A stretch of 64,000 bases of DNA from Mytilinidion resinicola (lineage: Eukaryota > Ascomycota > Dothideomycetes > Mytilinidiales > Mytilinidiaceae). The DNA lies in NCBI RefSeq assembly GCF_010093595.1, contig NW_022985457.1, positions 646,506 through 710,505 of the forward strand. Reading direction: 5' to 3'. Shown one piece after another: positions 23,258-39,100 of this stretch (position 1 is its first letter; every line of letters starts with the position of its first letter). The notes under the pieces are model-generated. The model worked only from the letters and a program-made list of their open reading frames with translations. It did not search any database and had not been told where the DNA came from. Position numbers and translations under genes: made by a program.

Positions 23258-23431
23258 CATGTCGGATGACCTACCGCCGAAACTGAGTTGACCCCGGTGA
23301 ACCTCCTTTCTGGGCTAATATTGACCTAGCTTGAATATTGATTGGCTGCTATTCCCCCCTAGAAGCGTCCGGAATTGCTACCTTATACGGTGATTTTGTG
23401 GCTTGATTTTAGCGCTAGGTCTCCTGACGTA
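23258..23431. mobile_element. second, diverged copy of the same MITE family
   Basis: This segment aligns with 22732-22918 over most of its length. Shared blocks include GAGT(C/T)GACCCC, GCGTCCGGAATTGCTACC followed by TTATACGGT, and GTGGCTTGATTTTAGCGCTAG. Its ends (TGTCGGATGACCTA and TAGGTCTCCTGACGTA) are diverged inverted repeats. It lacks the long left arm of the first copy. Confidence 0.65.
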
Positions 23432-24006
23432 TGCCTCGCTATGCCTTGCCTTGCCTTGCTTAGACGCCACCGGAAGCATGTTCTATTGCCTGCAGCTCGT
23501 CCGATTGCAGGCCATGAGGGGCTCCATGAGGACAAAGTTGAGAGTATGTGGACACGAAACGCTTCATCTCACACGCACTTGCTCCCAGATCTAAGACGCC
23601 ATCATGGGTTAGACATGGGATCCAAAGGAGTATAACAGACAGTCAAACCCGATTGACTGGGTTATCACCGCACACAAAAAATAGCTTTCTCGTCATCCGA
23701 TCCTATATTCTCCGACTCCTTATCTTATCGCCATTCAGAAGAACAGGCTCACGCTTTCCAACTCGTCGGCGTCTTGACATGCATGCCATGCCGTATCACC
23801 GCCCTTGAAACTAGGGTGACGGAGATAGGGCATTTGTCCTCCCATTCCATCTACGTCTTCCCTGTCTTTGAGAGTCGCCCTCTCATCATCTGATCTTTTT
23901 CGTCCTCGTCTTCGCCTCAATCCCAGATCCGTAACGAATGCCGTCTCGCTAAATAATTCTTCCTTGATCGATCCGCCGCCCCTGCCTCCTGCAACTTCGT
24001 CCCATC

Positions 24007-24252
24007 ATGACTGTCAATCCTAGTTGGGAGGCCTTAGACAGCTCGGAATCCCAGTTTCACGATAACAAGCGCAAGGCAGATCCGCCGCCGCGAGCTCGGG
24101 TTCGAGAACGAGCCTCCATTGGAATCCTAGTAACGGGAAATCTGCTGACAGGCAGCTTGAGATCTCGCGGCACGGCCAAAGCTGACCATCAAACCTTGGT
24201 TCCCACCCAAGCGGCATCAAAACCCCTCCTTCGCCTGGATCTCCATCCATGA
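24007..24252 (+). pseudogene. possible 5' gene relic after a pyrimidine-rich leader
   Basis: A CT-rich stretch typical of fungal promoters and leaders (about 23835-24005) runs into an ATG opening an 81-codon frame. Its beginning reads like a normal cytosolic or nuclear protein start (MTVNPSWEALDSSESQ, then KRKADPPPRAR). After about 50 codons the frame enters degenerate repeat DNA and ends. This may be a gene start cut off by insertion or decay, or chance. No family is recognised. Confidence 0.2.
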
Positions 24253-25215
24253 CCATAGCCCTGGGTGGCGGAACACAGACTTGAACGCATCAATCCCGGT
24301 CTCGGGAGCCAGACATGGCCACTCACATACATTACTCATTTGAGATCTCGCGGCACAGCCATATCCTCGCTTCGGGTGGCCCGACCATGGACCCTTTCGC
24401 CTGTATACTACTCTTGCGTACCCTATCCCTTTGCTACTAGTACCAAGAAATCTCTTATACCTATGCGATAACATAAGAACATTAAGACCGTAGGGCTGTT
24501 CGCCTCCCCCACAGCTTCCGCGGAATACATCCGCCACGGAGGAGCAGCCTCATCACTTTGCTCAAGCCTGAAACGACGCGGATGGCGAAGTGACGCGGAC
24601 GGCGAAGTGCATGCTTGACGTATGATCTCGGGATAACAAGGCTCGAGAAAGCGAAAATATCAGCTTGGCGGCGAGGCTGTGACAAAGTTTCCGAGAGGGC
24701 GTGATTGAGCTCATTCAGCTGAAGAGGGGTACGCTGCACTGCTCTAGCGTAGTACGCATCTACTTCTCCGGCTTCTTTCATCATCATGGCCTGTCCACTT
24801 TGCCACGGCTTAATTCCACTCCAATTTCGAAACAAAAAACCCGCGACTCTCCAAATCAGACCGTGGAAGTGAAGGTAACTCTGATATCGCGAGAAGTATA
24901 ATCGGGAGCCAGAAGGTCTAATATGCACTCGAATTCTGGCACATTGTTGACGGACAGCCTAGATCAGATCGCTAACCATCGGCCAATCTTGATGTCGCGA
25001 AAAGTACAAACGGGAGCCAGTCCATGCGATTTAGACTTGAATTTTCACATATCATTGACTGACTCTCTAAATTGGACGTATTATAGACTGTAGTTTACTA
25101 GACCCCCGAGATTGATCCATAAAATTTAGCATATTCCTCATGTCGCGAACAGTATACAGGGGAGCCCGTCCATGCGATTTTGATTCATTTCTGGCTTATG
25201 ATTGTGGCGGACCCT
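24159..25215. repeat. old degenerate repeats sharing TCGCG and CGGGAGCCAG motifs
   Basis: TTGAGATCTCGCGGCAC(G/A)GCCA occurs at about 24159 and 24341. Three longer copies start near 24884, 24991 and 25140 and follow the pattern TGTCGCGA(A/G)-AGTA(C/T)A, then CGGGAGCCAG, then TCCATGCGATTT and TTCTGGC/TTTCACA. Another CGGGAGCCAG lies near 24298. The copies are clearly related but heavily diverged. Confidence 0.55.
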
Positions 25216-25563
25216 ATTAGGCTGTAACAGAAAGGTTGATTGTAATATTGAGCGGAGGAGGAATAGGAACGAGTCCGATTTCTATCACTCGCTCGCTACT
25301 AGTGTCACCATGGCTCCGATTCACAATACTCAGGGCCACCACCATGGTCGTGAGTGTCAAATGTTTCGCAAATCAAATTCGCGAGCCTCTAACTACCTAA
25401 TTTAACCTCCTTCACTATCGCCAGTCTCATCAAACCCCAATCTCACGCCCCAAATCCAGCTTCCTCAGCATCACGTGTAGCATTACTTCAAGCTACCCAT
25501 CCAACCATCCACGCGGTCCGCTCGCTTTCCCACAACCATCCACCTCCAACCTGGGTGCCCCCT
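25216..25563. other. intergenic, possible tiny two-exon ORF
   Basis: An ATG near 25311 (MAPIHNTQGHHHG) is followed by a good GTGAGT donor and a later CAG acceptor near 25422, giving a 31-codon spliced frame that ends quickly. This could be a gene fragment but is too short to support. Confidence 0.2.
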
Positions 25564-27596
25564 TTACTTCGCCTCCCCCTCCTCCGCACCCCGCTCCGCA
25601 CCCCCCTCGTCCTTCTTGGCCTGATGCATCCCCAGCTTCACCATCGGACTCTGCATCAGCGTCTCCCACGAGTGGATGAACATGCTCTGCTTATACGAGA
25701 TCTGCATCTCGGTCGTGCCGCGCGCGAGGACTTCCTTGTCGTAGGCGTCGACGGCGTCGGCGAGCGGCGATTTGGCGGAAGCGGCGGCGATGAGCGCGGC
25801 GACGAAGTTCGAGGCGTCTTGCAGCGCGTTGTTGAGGCCTTGGCCGCGGTCTGGGGGGGAGCCGGGGGGGTTAGTGAGGGTTCCCGCCGGGTGGGGGGAG
25901 AAGCGAGAAAGCATGGAGTGAAAGGCTTTCGTCGCGCTTCCGTCTCAAAAATTAAAAGAAAGAAAAATCGTAGACTGCCAAAGAGAAAGATGCCCGCGCG
26001 CCTTGAACCCCATCCTCCAGCACCGCAGAAATACTGCCCTCTGCTTGGGAGGATGTAGCCGCTAATTCGCGCTGCCCGAAAGTTTCTCCGAAAACAAACC
26101 AGGATTGAACCGCCGGTCACACTGCCGGTCACACTGCCTTGGCATGGTAGTGCTACATATTAGGATCCGAAGAATCCAGAGTGCTGGTGCATAATTCATG
26201 CATGGCGAATAAATGATGGAGAGAAGGAAGGGGAACTTACGTGGTGTCATCGGATGTGCGGCGTCACCACATAGTGTCAGCCTGCCGTTGCGATTGTCCC
26301 ATTTGGAGGCCTTGTCCCATAAGGTGCCCGGGTCCATGGGGAGTTTGGTGTCGTCTGGGACCGCAGCGCCGAGGGAGCGCCAGGGCTCGGCGTAGGTTGC
26401 CGAGCGCTGTTTGAAGAATGCCATGCGGTCTTCGTAGCTACGTAGGTCTTTGAGGAGAGGATCGTGGGTCCAGCTTAAGAGGACTTGGAAGAGCCAGGTT
26501 GATGGATCGGAAGAGGGGACATCTTGGACTGGGGAAGTTGTCAGTGAAATCCGATATTTACACCCATTTCACATTACTCTGTCCAGCGAGCATCTCAAAG
26601 CAGCCCTCACACCTCTTCACCACCACGCAAAATCCACACGAGAAAATACACAACTCACTACTCGTCCAAAACATACTCCCATGATCCGGATGAATCGCAC
26701 TCACAAACAGCGGGCTCAACCCCCTCACCTCTTCCGCTAACCCCGCTGGAAACCTCGTCGTGAAATTAAACATCGTAAGCGGCACCTCCGTCAGCGCTGC
26801 CGCCTCTTCCCCTACAATACACTCTCTCGCCGTGCTCCGCGCACCATCGCATCCAACCAGCACATCGCCCACCGCCTTGCTCCCATCCTTAAACCCAGCC
26901 ACAACCTTCTCCCCTTCCTCCCCCTCAACTCTCTCAATAGACACGGAAACGAGCTCCTTCCCGTATGAAACGTCCAGCCCCTCTTTGAACAGATTGCGCA
27001 GCTTTTTCCGGGAGACGCGGCACGGGTTCGCGGCTCCCATGACCATGATCCGCTCGCCAGTTTTGCCGTTGTAAATCGGGAGGCCGGTGACTGAAGTCGG
27101 GTCGATGGAGGTGTCGGCGTAGGTTTCTGATAGTCTCGCGACGAGCTCGGGAGGTAAGCAGTTGGAGACGTGCTCGGAGCCCCAGTGTAGCGTCATGCCC
27201 CATTCCCGCGGGCGGGTTTGGTAGGAGGTGTCTGTTTCATATTCGTAGAGGGAGTAGGGGAGGTTGGCCTGGGGGGCGGGGGGGTAAGTATGGGAAGGAG
27301 GAGGGAGAGGAGATGGGAGATGGGAGGTTGAGGCTGGAGATGGAGATGCGGGAGGAAGAAAACGATGGGGGTGAAAGGGTTTGAGAGGGTTTGAGGATAG
27401 AATGGAGACGGGACATCTAACGATTGAGATATAAGAACGACGAAATCTACATTACCTTCTTCAGACCCTGTGCCACAAGCAAGCCCGTCGTCCCTATCAA
27501 ACCCATCAGTCATCAGTGCTCTCTACCTCCGATTGCCTCGGGGCCAGACATACCTGCTCCAATGATAATCGTATGCAGCTTCCTCTCCGTCGCCAT
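25564..27596 (-). CDS. FAD-dependent aromatic-ring-type monooxygenase (PHBH/salicylate hydroxylase group)
   Basis: Five exons: 27596-27554, 27493-27456, 27268-26659, 26528-26241 and 25850-25564, totalling 421 aa in frame. The N-terminal Rossmann motif IIIGAGTTGLLVAQGLKKA is assembled across two introns. The second FAD motif is VGCDGARSTAR, and the third is GDAAHPMTPHRGQGLNNALQDA, created by splicing exons 4 and 5. Order and spacing fit the UbiH/PHBH family. Substrates of fungal members are phenolics or secondary metabolites, so the exact reaction is open. There is no recognisable partner gene nearby. The last intron (about 390 nt) is much longer than the others. The start is fixed by the dinucleotide-binding motif beginning ten residues in. 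Confidence 0.85.
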
Positions 27597-29292
27597 AATT
27601 GCCGATTAAGTTTGTAGTTTAGAGAGAGAACTCCACAAAAAACCGACAGGAAGGTAAAGCGCGGAATCTCCAACTAAAGTACCCAGGGTCCAGACAAGAT
27701 GTCCGGGTGGTGTGGGTGGCTGTCAACCGGGATCAGATTTCAGCGGCACTTCCAGTCGTCGGTCGTTCTCGTGAGAGCGGGGCAAACCGCATCCAGGCAT
27801 GCTTACGCCAGCTGGATGTAGCTAGGTAGACAAATAGCTCTGCGTGGGGGTCTCCGCGCTCCGAGGAGCACTAGCTTTCTAGTGTATTCAAGGGTGGAGT
27901 ATTGGAGCTGCTAGGAATTGGACGGATCTTAGAGTAGCTGCATGGCCATGAAAATTTGTTGGATATCTGCGTTCTGAGGTTAATTATATCTCCATGGTTT
28001 CTACTACGAGTGGACAGGCAGGTGGTGCCATAGATAATGAAGACGCATGAAGCCAGTTTACCAAGTCCGGAGGGGTATGGCCAATTGTCGGATGGCTAGT
28101 TAGTCATTAGCTTGGCTCACATGTGGTTCTATCCGTCTTGGACGTCGAGTCTAGAGTAGAGTACCAAAGGAGCATATCATGACATTTCTGATCTCATCAC
28201 CGCTCACATACTATCATAGTGTCAAGGAGATTCAATAGCCTAGCCCATCTAACTAACCCTCCTCCCCTCCGCGATAGCTCGCTCGACTCCGCTTACCCAG
28301 CTGCTTCACAGAGCTATCCCTTTTTGGTGTATACCATATTCCAATTCAATTACACAGAAGAAAATAGCCTAGAAACAAGACAATGTTCACGCCGCAAGCT
28401 CCGTGTCAATATCCTCCAGCAACACACAAGCACCATTTCCCAAAACATTTCCACGTGGTGACTGACATCATCCATCGATCAGACATAAAAGAAAAGGCAT
28501 TTTCTGAGGCTGCTCAGACGCCAGAGATTTCATTTCCCTTCCTCCATGTATTTGCCCATGATTTCGTTGTTACTTGCTTGCGTGCATCCATGCTCTCGTA
28601 TGCTCTCCTCTGCGACATCAACACTACGCATCTAACTCAGCCAAGCATGCGTTCACAAATCCTATCACACTTCTAGTGTCAATGAGAACGGCGAGCACCA
28701 CCCAAACAAACCCCAGTACGCTATTTTGCCGGAAAAGCGGCATAGGTAAACCAATCGACGGTGAAGACACCGTAGCAACAAGGGAAAACAGAGGTATAAG
28801 CGCTCGAACGGGCCACGGTTGCCGTATATGGCGTCGAGAAAAAAGCAAAAGCCAGAATATAGCCCAAGCTTGGAACTCCTCGCCTTCCAAGAACCTCAAC
28901 CCAATATAGGACTGGACGCGGGACAAAAGGGAGAAGTGACGTGAGCGAAAAATGACGAACCCGGTTGTTGAGACGAAAGCGGGATTCAAGACGCAGTTGA
29001 GAACCTTGTCGCCAGGAAAACCACATATTGCGCCGATGATGAGCCCGCATTGTACCTGCATCGTCCATGAAATTGGTGGGTGGAGGCTATGTCACCAAAG
29101 GCTCCACGAGATGAAAGTGTAATAGTTTATGATGAGTCTCGAACCCGGGTGACGAAAAATGCGAAAGGTGACGGGCATGCATACAAAAGGCCAGACAGAT
29201 GATGCAGAGGCTGCTGAAAGGTAGTTGAGTTCGTATACAAGGTGTTGGGACAGATGGTAAGGGGCAGATACAGTGGTGGGCGGCGGACAGCC
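27597..29292. other. intergenic
   Basis: This is the upstream region of the FAD monooxygenase and the downstream region of STE20. A minus-strand frame of 145 codons (28624-29061) has hydrophobic stretches but no family resemblance, and may be STE20 3' flank. No repeats or RNA genes were seen. Confidence 0.45.
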
Positions 29293-32151
<2,859 letters not shown>

Positions 32152-35100
32152 GTGACGAGCTGGCTGAGGGCACTAGGCGCGGGGGGCACAGGCGTCACCC
32201 AGAGCGTCTGGGGATGCAGACGGGCAGGACGGGCGCGAGAGGGAGGACAGCGAGAGGGCAGCTGGGCAGTGCAAGAGACGGATGCGCGATGTCGTCGTGC
32301 TACGCCAGAGTCGCTGCTCTCGAGCTGGAGGGATTGGCATACACTGGGCAGGGCACAGGACAGCCACCGGCCCCTCGCCAACCGCGCCCAGCAGCTGGTC
32401 TACAAGACGCTATGGATGAAGCTCGAGGGAGACCCGACGGGACCCTGGACACACGACGATAGGGGGCAGCGATGGCCAGATGTCCCGAATGGCAGCTCCC
32501 GATCCTTGGTGGCATGGCAAGCCGCCTCTCCCTAGCGCCCACCACGACCAGCGACGGGGACGCGCCGCCGAACGTGAAGCAGAGGCAAGCTGCAGAGACA
32601 AGCTGCAGAGACAAGCTGCACCGCCAGCCCTACCGCAGTCCACTCGTTGCTATGGCGCCCTTGCCTGGCCGCAGCAGTTGGCAGTCGGCAGTGGCAGCCG
32701 TTTCAGCCCGCCGCCCTTCATCTCAAACGCGCGGCGAAACGGCGAGCAGCATCTCCTCGCAGTCTGTAAACTGGCCGGTCTTGGTGCAAATGAGCAGAGT
32801 TATGCACTGGTAGCGCTGGGCATTATACGCAGCCGGAGACTTTGCGTGGGAAGATGCGATTATTTACTTGGTGACCTGGCACGTGCCTGGCAGGGCCACC
32901 CTAAACGGCGCTATCCTGCCGAAGGTGGGACAGGATTTATGCACGCTAAGAGGCGTCAGTTTACAAGCTCCCGCATCTTCCACCTCCACCACGCCCCTCA
33001 TGAAGCCGCCTCTGTCCCGGCCTCTGTCCCGGCCTCTGCTGCACGCTGCATGGCTCCCACGTCCCCGTGCGTCAAACGGCCGGGTGTTGGACGGCATGCC
33101 GGCACTGGCCCGCGAGTAATGCAAGCCGCCGTTTGAGGGCGGCTCCGTCTGCTGTCCCGCAGTCGATCGCCGGCGTCTGTGGCCAAGATATCAAATCACA
33201 GCCGGAAGCGCTCGCCTCCAAAGAAACCCTAAATAATAGGGACGCAGCCGCCTGTCAAATCGCGCTGCATGGGACGCCGCCGAAAGCTGCGCCACGGCCA
33301 GCGATGCTCCCGCCCGCTGTCAAACGAATCCTGTACACCAACCATTGCTAGACAGCTTTTCTGGTCTCACGATGCCTGATAACCTCTTCCTAACCACCAC
33401 TTACAGACGACTACAGCCGTTGGCTACAGTGCCGTCGCACATTTCCCCACCTGACATCCAACCCGCCGTTGTACACTCTCCGTCTTTGTCCAGCTGCCAT
33501 CACCAGCGCCACAAGCCGCGTACCACCGGCGGATCTCTTTCACTTCGAGCTTTTGTTTGATAGTGACCCATTCTGGACCCCGTGACACGTCGAGGGCTTC
33601 ATGGGCCCCATTTGGCACTATCACGGCTCAAAACCGGTTTCCCGTATCAAGTCTGCTGGCCCGCTCCCTTTCCAGCTGTCCTACCCCTTGATCTATGTGT
33701 TTGTCCCCATTGGCGGTCGGCACGCTGAGCACGCATGAGCTTCCGAATCGGCACGGCCATGCCAACGACCTCAATATCAGGGTTCTGGGGAACACCAACC
33801 AACGCAGCTGGATCTGCATTTGACCAGTCCTCTAACTGTCCTACCACCAAACCTCAGGGCATTCTCGAACAGTCCAGATACCGCTTGCTACCGACATGTG
33901 CTTTAAAAACAAATCCAAGATCTCTTTCTCTCCAGCTGCCTCTTCACACGCTCGAGAACAGACGAGGAAGTGAGGTTTTTCATCCAGAAAAAGGAACTCG
34001 TGTAACCCTGGCATTCGAATCGGCCTGACTCGATCCGGCATGTGCTTTATGCATGTCGACGAAGGAAAGTGGCACAGTATTGTGGTCATTCCAGACGACT
34101 ATGAAATCATACACCTGCTCCATCGGGCATCAAAAGACGTGCTCTAGAGCATCACAAGACTCCCACATGTACAAACACACCTCTAAATCCATAATCCCTT
34201 ACTGGCAGAGCTCGTCCATTAGACCAATCAACCAAAAACCTGACCACACTGGCGTGACTCTCTCACCAACATCTGTACACCTGCTGTCCAGCCACGCCCG
34301 TCTCATCTCCTGTCCAAATCACGCAGCAATACTTCGCTTCGCACCTCATCCCCAATTCCGCAATCATCTCCCCATTACAAACGCTGACGGTTCCACCTCA
34401 GCTCGCCCCCACATCTCCACTCTTCAGCTTCTCCACTCTCTAGCCTTACGCACGTGCGTGCACATCTCCGAAACATCCCTATCCAGCCAGGGCTCGAAAT
34501 CCCCGGAAGCCATTGCCAGAGCCAAGACAGTCCTCGACTGCCCATCACCGCCATTCACTCACGAAGAGACCCAATTCCTAGCCTTCCCTCTTCTTCAGTC
34601 TATCGATGTGGATTTTCCTAGTCAGATCAGACTTCAGCCTCACAATCCCTCCCGTCCCGACCTCCCTACCCGCCGTGCCGCCGCCGTCGGCCGCACGCGC
34701 CACGCCCATGTTACATTATCCACGACAATCTCACCTCCAACACCCCAAGGCTCTTCCTTGCGCGCAAACCACGCCTCGTTCTTCTAATTCCAGCTCCAGC
34801 CCCTCCTCCCTTTCCCTCGCCGCCAGCCCACACCATGCCTACCCCCAACACGCTCTAGCCGAGGCCGAAGTAACACCTTCCTTCCTGCCTTTTCGCCGCC
34901 GAAATCGAGGCTCAAGCCGCACCCGCCACGTGCTGGTGCTGGGTTAGGTTAGGTTAGGTTCGGCTGAATGCGAGTTAGCAAAACGTTCTACAAATCCAAC
35001 TCCCTGATTACGCAGTGAAAGCGTCGGGACTTCTGGAACACGTGAACGCGGCGGTCCGCGGTTATTGTAGCACGTGAACTAGCGTAGATGAGAGTTGATT

Positions 35101-36173
35101 GATTCAATTTTTTTTTTTTTTTTTTTTGCGGAGTCTACTTCTTCATTTTTCGGCGTTCGCGGAGCTTTTCCCGTTCTTTTCGAAGGGAGGTGCTTGAGAG
35201 CGAGCTGCACTTTGTTTATTTGAATCAGGCTTGTCAGCTTCCCTTCGACAGTCTGGGAAAATCGGAAAAAAGTAAGTTGGGGGGGGGGGGGGGCGGTTAT
35301 GTAGCACTCGTTGGATCGAGGCATAATCGTCAGGCCAAGATCAACGACTTGTCCGCCCTTAACTCGATCAAGATTGGAAAATTCAGAGGCAAAAAAAGAG
35401 TCATGGTTATACAGAAGTAGGTTTTTCCTGCTCTCTTATTGGTCTCTTATGGAGGATTTCCCGCTCCGTCTCGTCTCTTCTTATCTCGTTTTCTCGCGCC
35501 GTCTTTCCTCTATGCTTCTTCCATCCCCGTCATACCAAAACCTCAGCAGCACCATCATAAACCAAAAAAACAACCCCACAAACCAAAGGTGCTATCCTAT
35601 TCCGCACCCACCAAGCCAGCATGAATCGTACATGGACATTAGCGCAAACGCCACGCCGCAACAACAACAAAACGTACTGCCCTTCCTACTCCGCCGCCGG
35701 CAGCCACACTGCGACCGGATTAGTTTGCGCGCCCAAGGCAACGGGGAACCTCGAGAATACTGCTCAAGTCACAGATCTATAATCTAAGCGTATCATGATC
35801 GCTCTTGTGAAGGGAAGTGGAGAGCAAGAGCGAAGAGAACTACTGTGTCTAGAAAACATAGTGCTCAAGCCAATAGGCTGCCTTCGCGAAGAAAATAAAC
35901 GCATGCATCGGGATGGCTGAAGGTAGGGAAACACATGCACGCTAAGGAAACGCCACGTACGCCGCGCTTTGTACCACTGACGGTGCTGGGGGGAGTGAGA
36001 GACGGGGTCAGCGGAGGTAAAGGAAAAGACAATCATCTCAATGCGTCATTCGCAGAGAATCCTTAGGCGAACTAGGTAGGTGGACGAACAAGAGTCTGAC
36101 AGCAACGTAAAGACGGCGGCCCTGTCAGGAGTGGACCACGGAACCAAGAATCTTCTGGTGGAGATACACAAGT
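32152..36173. other. 4.0-kb intergenic region, STE20 promoter side and phytochrome 3' side
   Basis: There are no supported genes. A 244-codon plus-strand frame (34053-34787) has biased composition and no motifs. Small tandem repeats: AAGCTGCAGAGAC x3 (about 32587-32625) and CCTCTGTCCCGG x2-3 (about 33007-33040). A telomere-like (GGTTA)n stretch lies at 34941-34960. Homopolymers T20 at 35108-35127 and G15 at 35279-35293 are both possible sequencing trouble spots. Confidence 0.5.
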
Positions 36174-39100
36174 CTAGAGCGGATCGGGAGAGGCAACAGC
36201 TTCTTGCGTCAGCACCCGCTGTTCCTCTTCATAATCGCCATTCTCTTCTGTGTAGTGGACGCGTTTACCAGAGCTCGGTTCGGGGGCAGACTGGCTCTTG
36301 CCCCGCTTGGCTGCTGCAATTTCCTGCTCATCGAGGAGACGTTTCTGCTCCTTGGACTGCACTCCACCGACATCACCGGCCATGGGATCGTCTGCAGCTG
36401 CTGCGATCTTAACAGGCTCAGAAGGCTTGCTCGGCGGTATGTGCCCGGAGGGTTCAGTGCGTGCGGCATAGACATCTGGCTGCGCTTCTTGAAACCAGCC
36501 TCCCTTCTCCCATTCGCCGGGTCGGTACACCGACGCTGCTCGAGCTTCTTTGTTCACAATACCCTCCATGAGCTCGCTGAGCCGTGCAAAAGATATGGGC
36601 TTTAAGATCCAGCCGTCAAATCCAGCGTCGATGTATATCTGGCGGTCTTTCTCGATGAGCGAAGCCGAGACTGCGATGATTGGTATGCGACCATTTAGTG
36701 AAGCCCGCCTGGACAGTATATCGGTAGCATGCGTTTTCTCGAAAGAACGTATCATCTTGGTGGAGGTCAGGCCGTCGACAATGGGCATCTGCAAAACTCA
36801 ACGTTAGTCACGGTGGTTTTCCTTGGTCCTCAATTTTCTTACCTGCATATCCATCAAAATGCCATCATAGTCGCTCGGTCTGTCGCCGAAGGCACTTGCA
36901 CATTCTTCTCCATTGATGGTAAGATACGTCACGTGTCCGAGCTTCTCAAGCCTCTTCTTCACGATCTTGCTATTCACAGGATCGTCCTCAGCCACAAGGA
37001 CGTGCATGTTAGCGGATGTATGCTGAGTACTTTGACCACCTTCAATCTCTCCGAGAATCGAGCCCGATCTTCTCTCCTGTATTAGGGAGCCAGCCTCGTC
37101 CGGTATTTTAATTGCCTTGACCAAAGATACGGAGTCCGGAAGCAGCGCTTCCCCCGGCTTGCTTGTAATTATCTCTCTTTGATGTGGCGGAACAATGTCT
37201 TTAGTAGAAAATTCGAGGCTGCGAGAACGAGATAGTGTTGGTGAAGACCATTGGCTCATGTCATAGCTGTTCCGTTTCTGAAGCTTTGGCCGTTGGGGAG
37301 AACGTGTGTTGAAACTCCGCTCCCCGGTCTTGGGCCGTTTTTCTACAAAGTGTGGCTCCTGGATAGCCTCGATTAATCTATCGACATCGCTCATGTTGCT
37401 CTTGCCGCTCTTGCCGCTCTTGCCGCTCGACCCACTCTTGAAACTACGCAAGCTGTTCTTGCTATTCAAACTTTCAGCGCTTGCTGGTCTCACCATTCTT
37501 CCACTCGCTGAATCCCTTCTTGCCATGTCTGGCGCCACAAGTGTGACTTCAGGGGCGTCTGACTTCTCAGGTTGCGGCGTAATTGAGCCTTCTGGCGTGA
37601 TCTGCGAGCCCCGTGAATTCTGCGAGTTCTGCGAATTCCCGTCTGAAACCTCACTGTCCGGCAGGTCAAAGGGAAATTGAATGATGAATCGAGATCCTTT
37701 GCCTTCCTCAGATTTGAGGCGCAGTTGACCATTCATGTTCCGCACAGTACGAGCGACGACTGCCAGTCCGAGCCCGAGAGTTCTTTTCGAGTTCTTGCCA
37801 TCTTCTGGCGTTTTTGCGGATGGGGCTAAAGTCTCTTCCAACATGGCGGTACTCTCGGATTGAACTTGCTCCAAGTCACGGAAAATTGAATCGACCTGAT
37901 TAGGACTCATTCCCGCTCCAGTGTCCTCACAAATTATTTCGATATCAACATGATCGCTTTGCCACGCTGTGGCGTACATTTCGACCTTGATTCCTCCTTT
38001 GTTTGTATGCTGGATAGCGTTCGCTGTGATGTTCGAGATTGCTTGGCGGACTTTTCGTTGGTCGCCGATTACTTTTTTCGGGACACCAGGATGCTCCACG
38101 ACGTCATATGCGATGTGCTTGCGACGAGCATCGCCAACAAACATATCGGTCGCTTCTCGTAGCGTAGCCCTAAGATCAAACACTTCGCCTTTGATGAGTT
38201 CGGCTCCCTCTTCCGTCTTGGTTAAGTCTAGTAAGTCGTTGATAACATAGATTAACGATTTCGACGCAGAATGAGACTTTGCCAAGTTGTCGCGAGTCTC
38301 CTGGTCGATCGCGCCTTCGAGAGCAATTTCGAGATAATTGATGATGGCATTCAACGGGGTCCGGACTTCGTGTGCGGAATTCGCCAGTAATAGGCGTGTA
38401 AGTTGGCTGCTTTGCAATGCTGCTTCTTTCTGTCGCCAGACCTCAATGAACTTGCCATACACCAGGCACAGTACAGCAGCCGTCTCGATTTCCTCTTCGG
38501 TCCACTCTCGGCATTTGCCCACCACAGTCTCACTCCAAGTTTTGAAACTCTTTCTAGGCTCGAGATATCCTTCAGTGCCTTCTTTGATGTACTTTTCGTA
38601 AGGGTTGCCTGCCCACTTGACTTCTCTGAGTTGACCTTTTCGGAAAAAGACGATGAAGTCTTGCCCACCAACCGATAGGGGTACTATCAGCATGCCTGCA
38701 ATGACTAAGAATCCTGGAGCGTATCTCAAGTCGGGAAAGTCCTGTGTGATATCCTGTGAAGTCATGACTGATGTGATCCTTCGCATACGTAAGTATTCCA
38801 GCATAGCCAGAGCCTCCTGTGACTGCTCTAGATCTCCTAGGATCTTTGTCTCGTCTCGAATTGATAGCAGACCAAAATCAGCGTCGAATAGCTTTAGAAG
38901 GTCATCAGACGACGCAATAATATAGCCAGAAGGGTTGTGTTGCGTGGGCACCGTGTTGATGAGTTTTCGAGCTTGTAATCGGGAAGCATACGAAAGTCGC
39001 TCAATATTCCGAGAAGCTGAGTCTCCCACAAGGCGACACATTTTGCGGATAGGGAATGAGACTCGCATACCATTTGCGCCGTAGGAATGGCATGCAATGA

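Noticed and set aside
28624..29061. 145-codon minus-strand frame with hydrophobic stretches
   Set aside because: No family resemblance. It is probably STE20 3' flank.
29125..29150. TCGAACCCGGG, at first sight a tRNA T-loop on the minus strand
   Set aside because: The B-box consensus fails at the last bases and no stems can be built.
34053..34787. 244-codon plus-strand frame
   Set aside because: Biased Ser/His/Pro composition without motifs, and no supporting neighbour.
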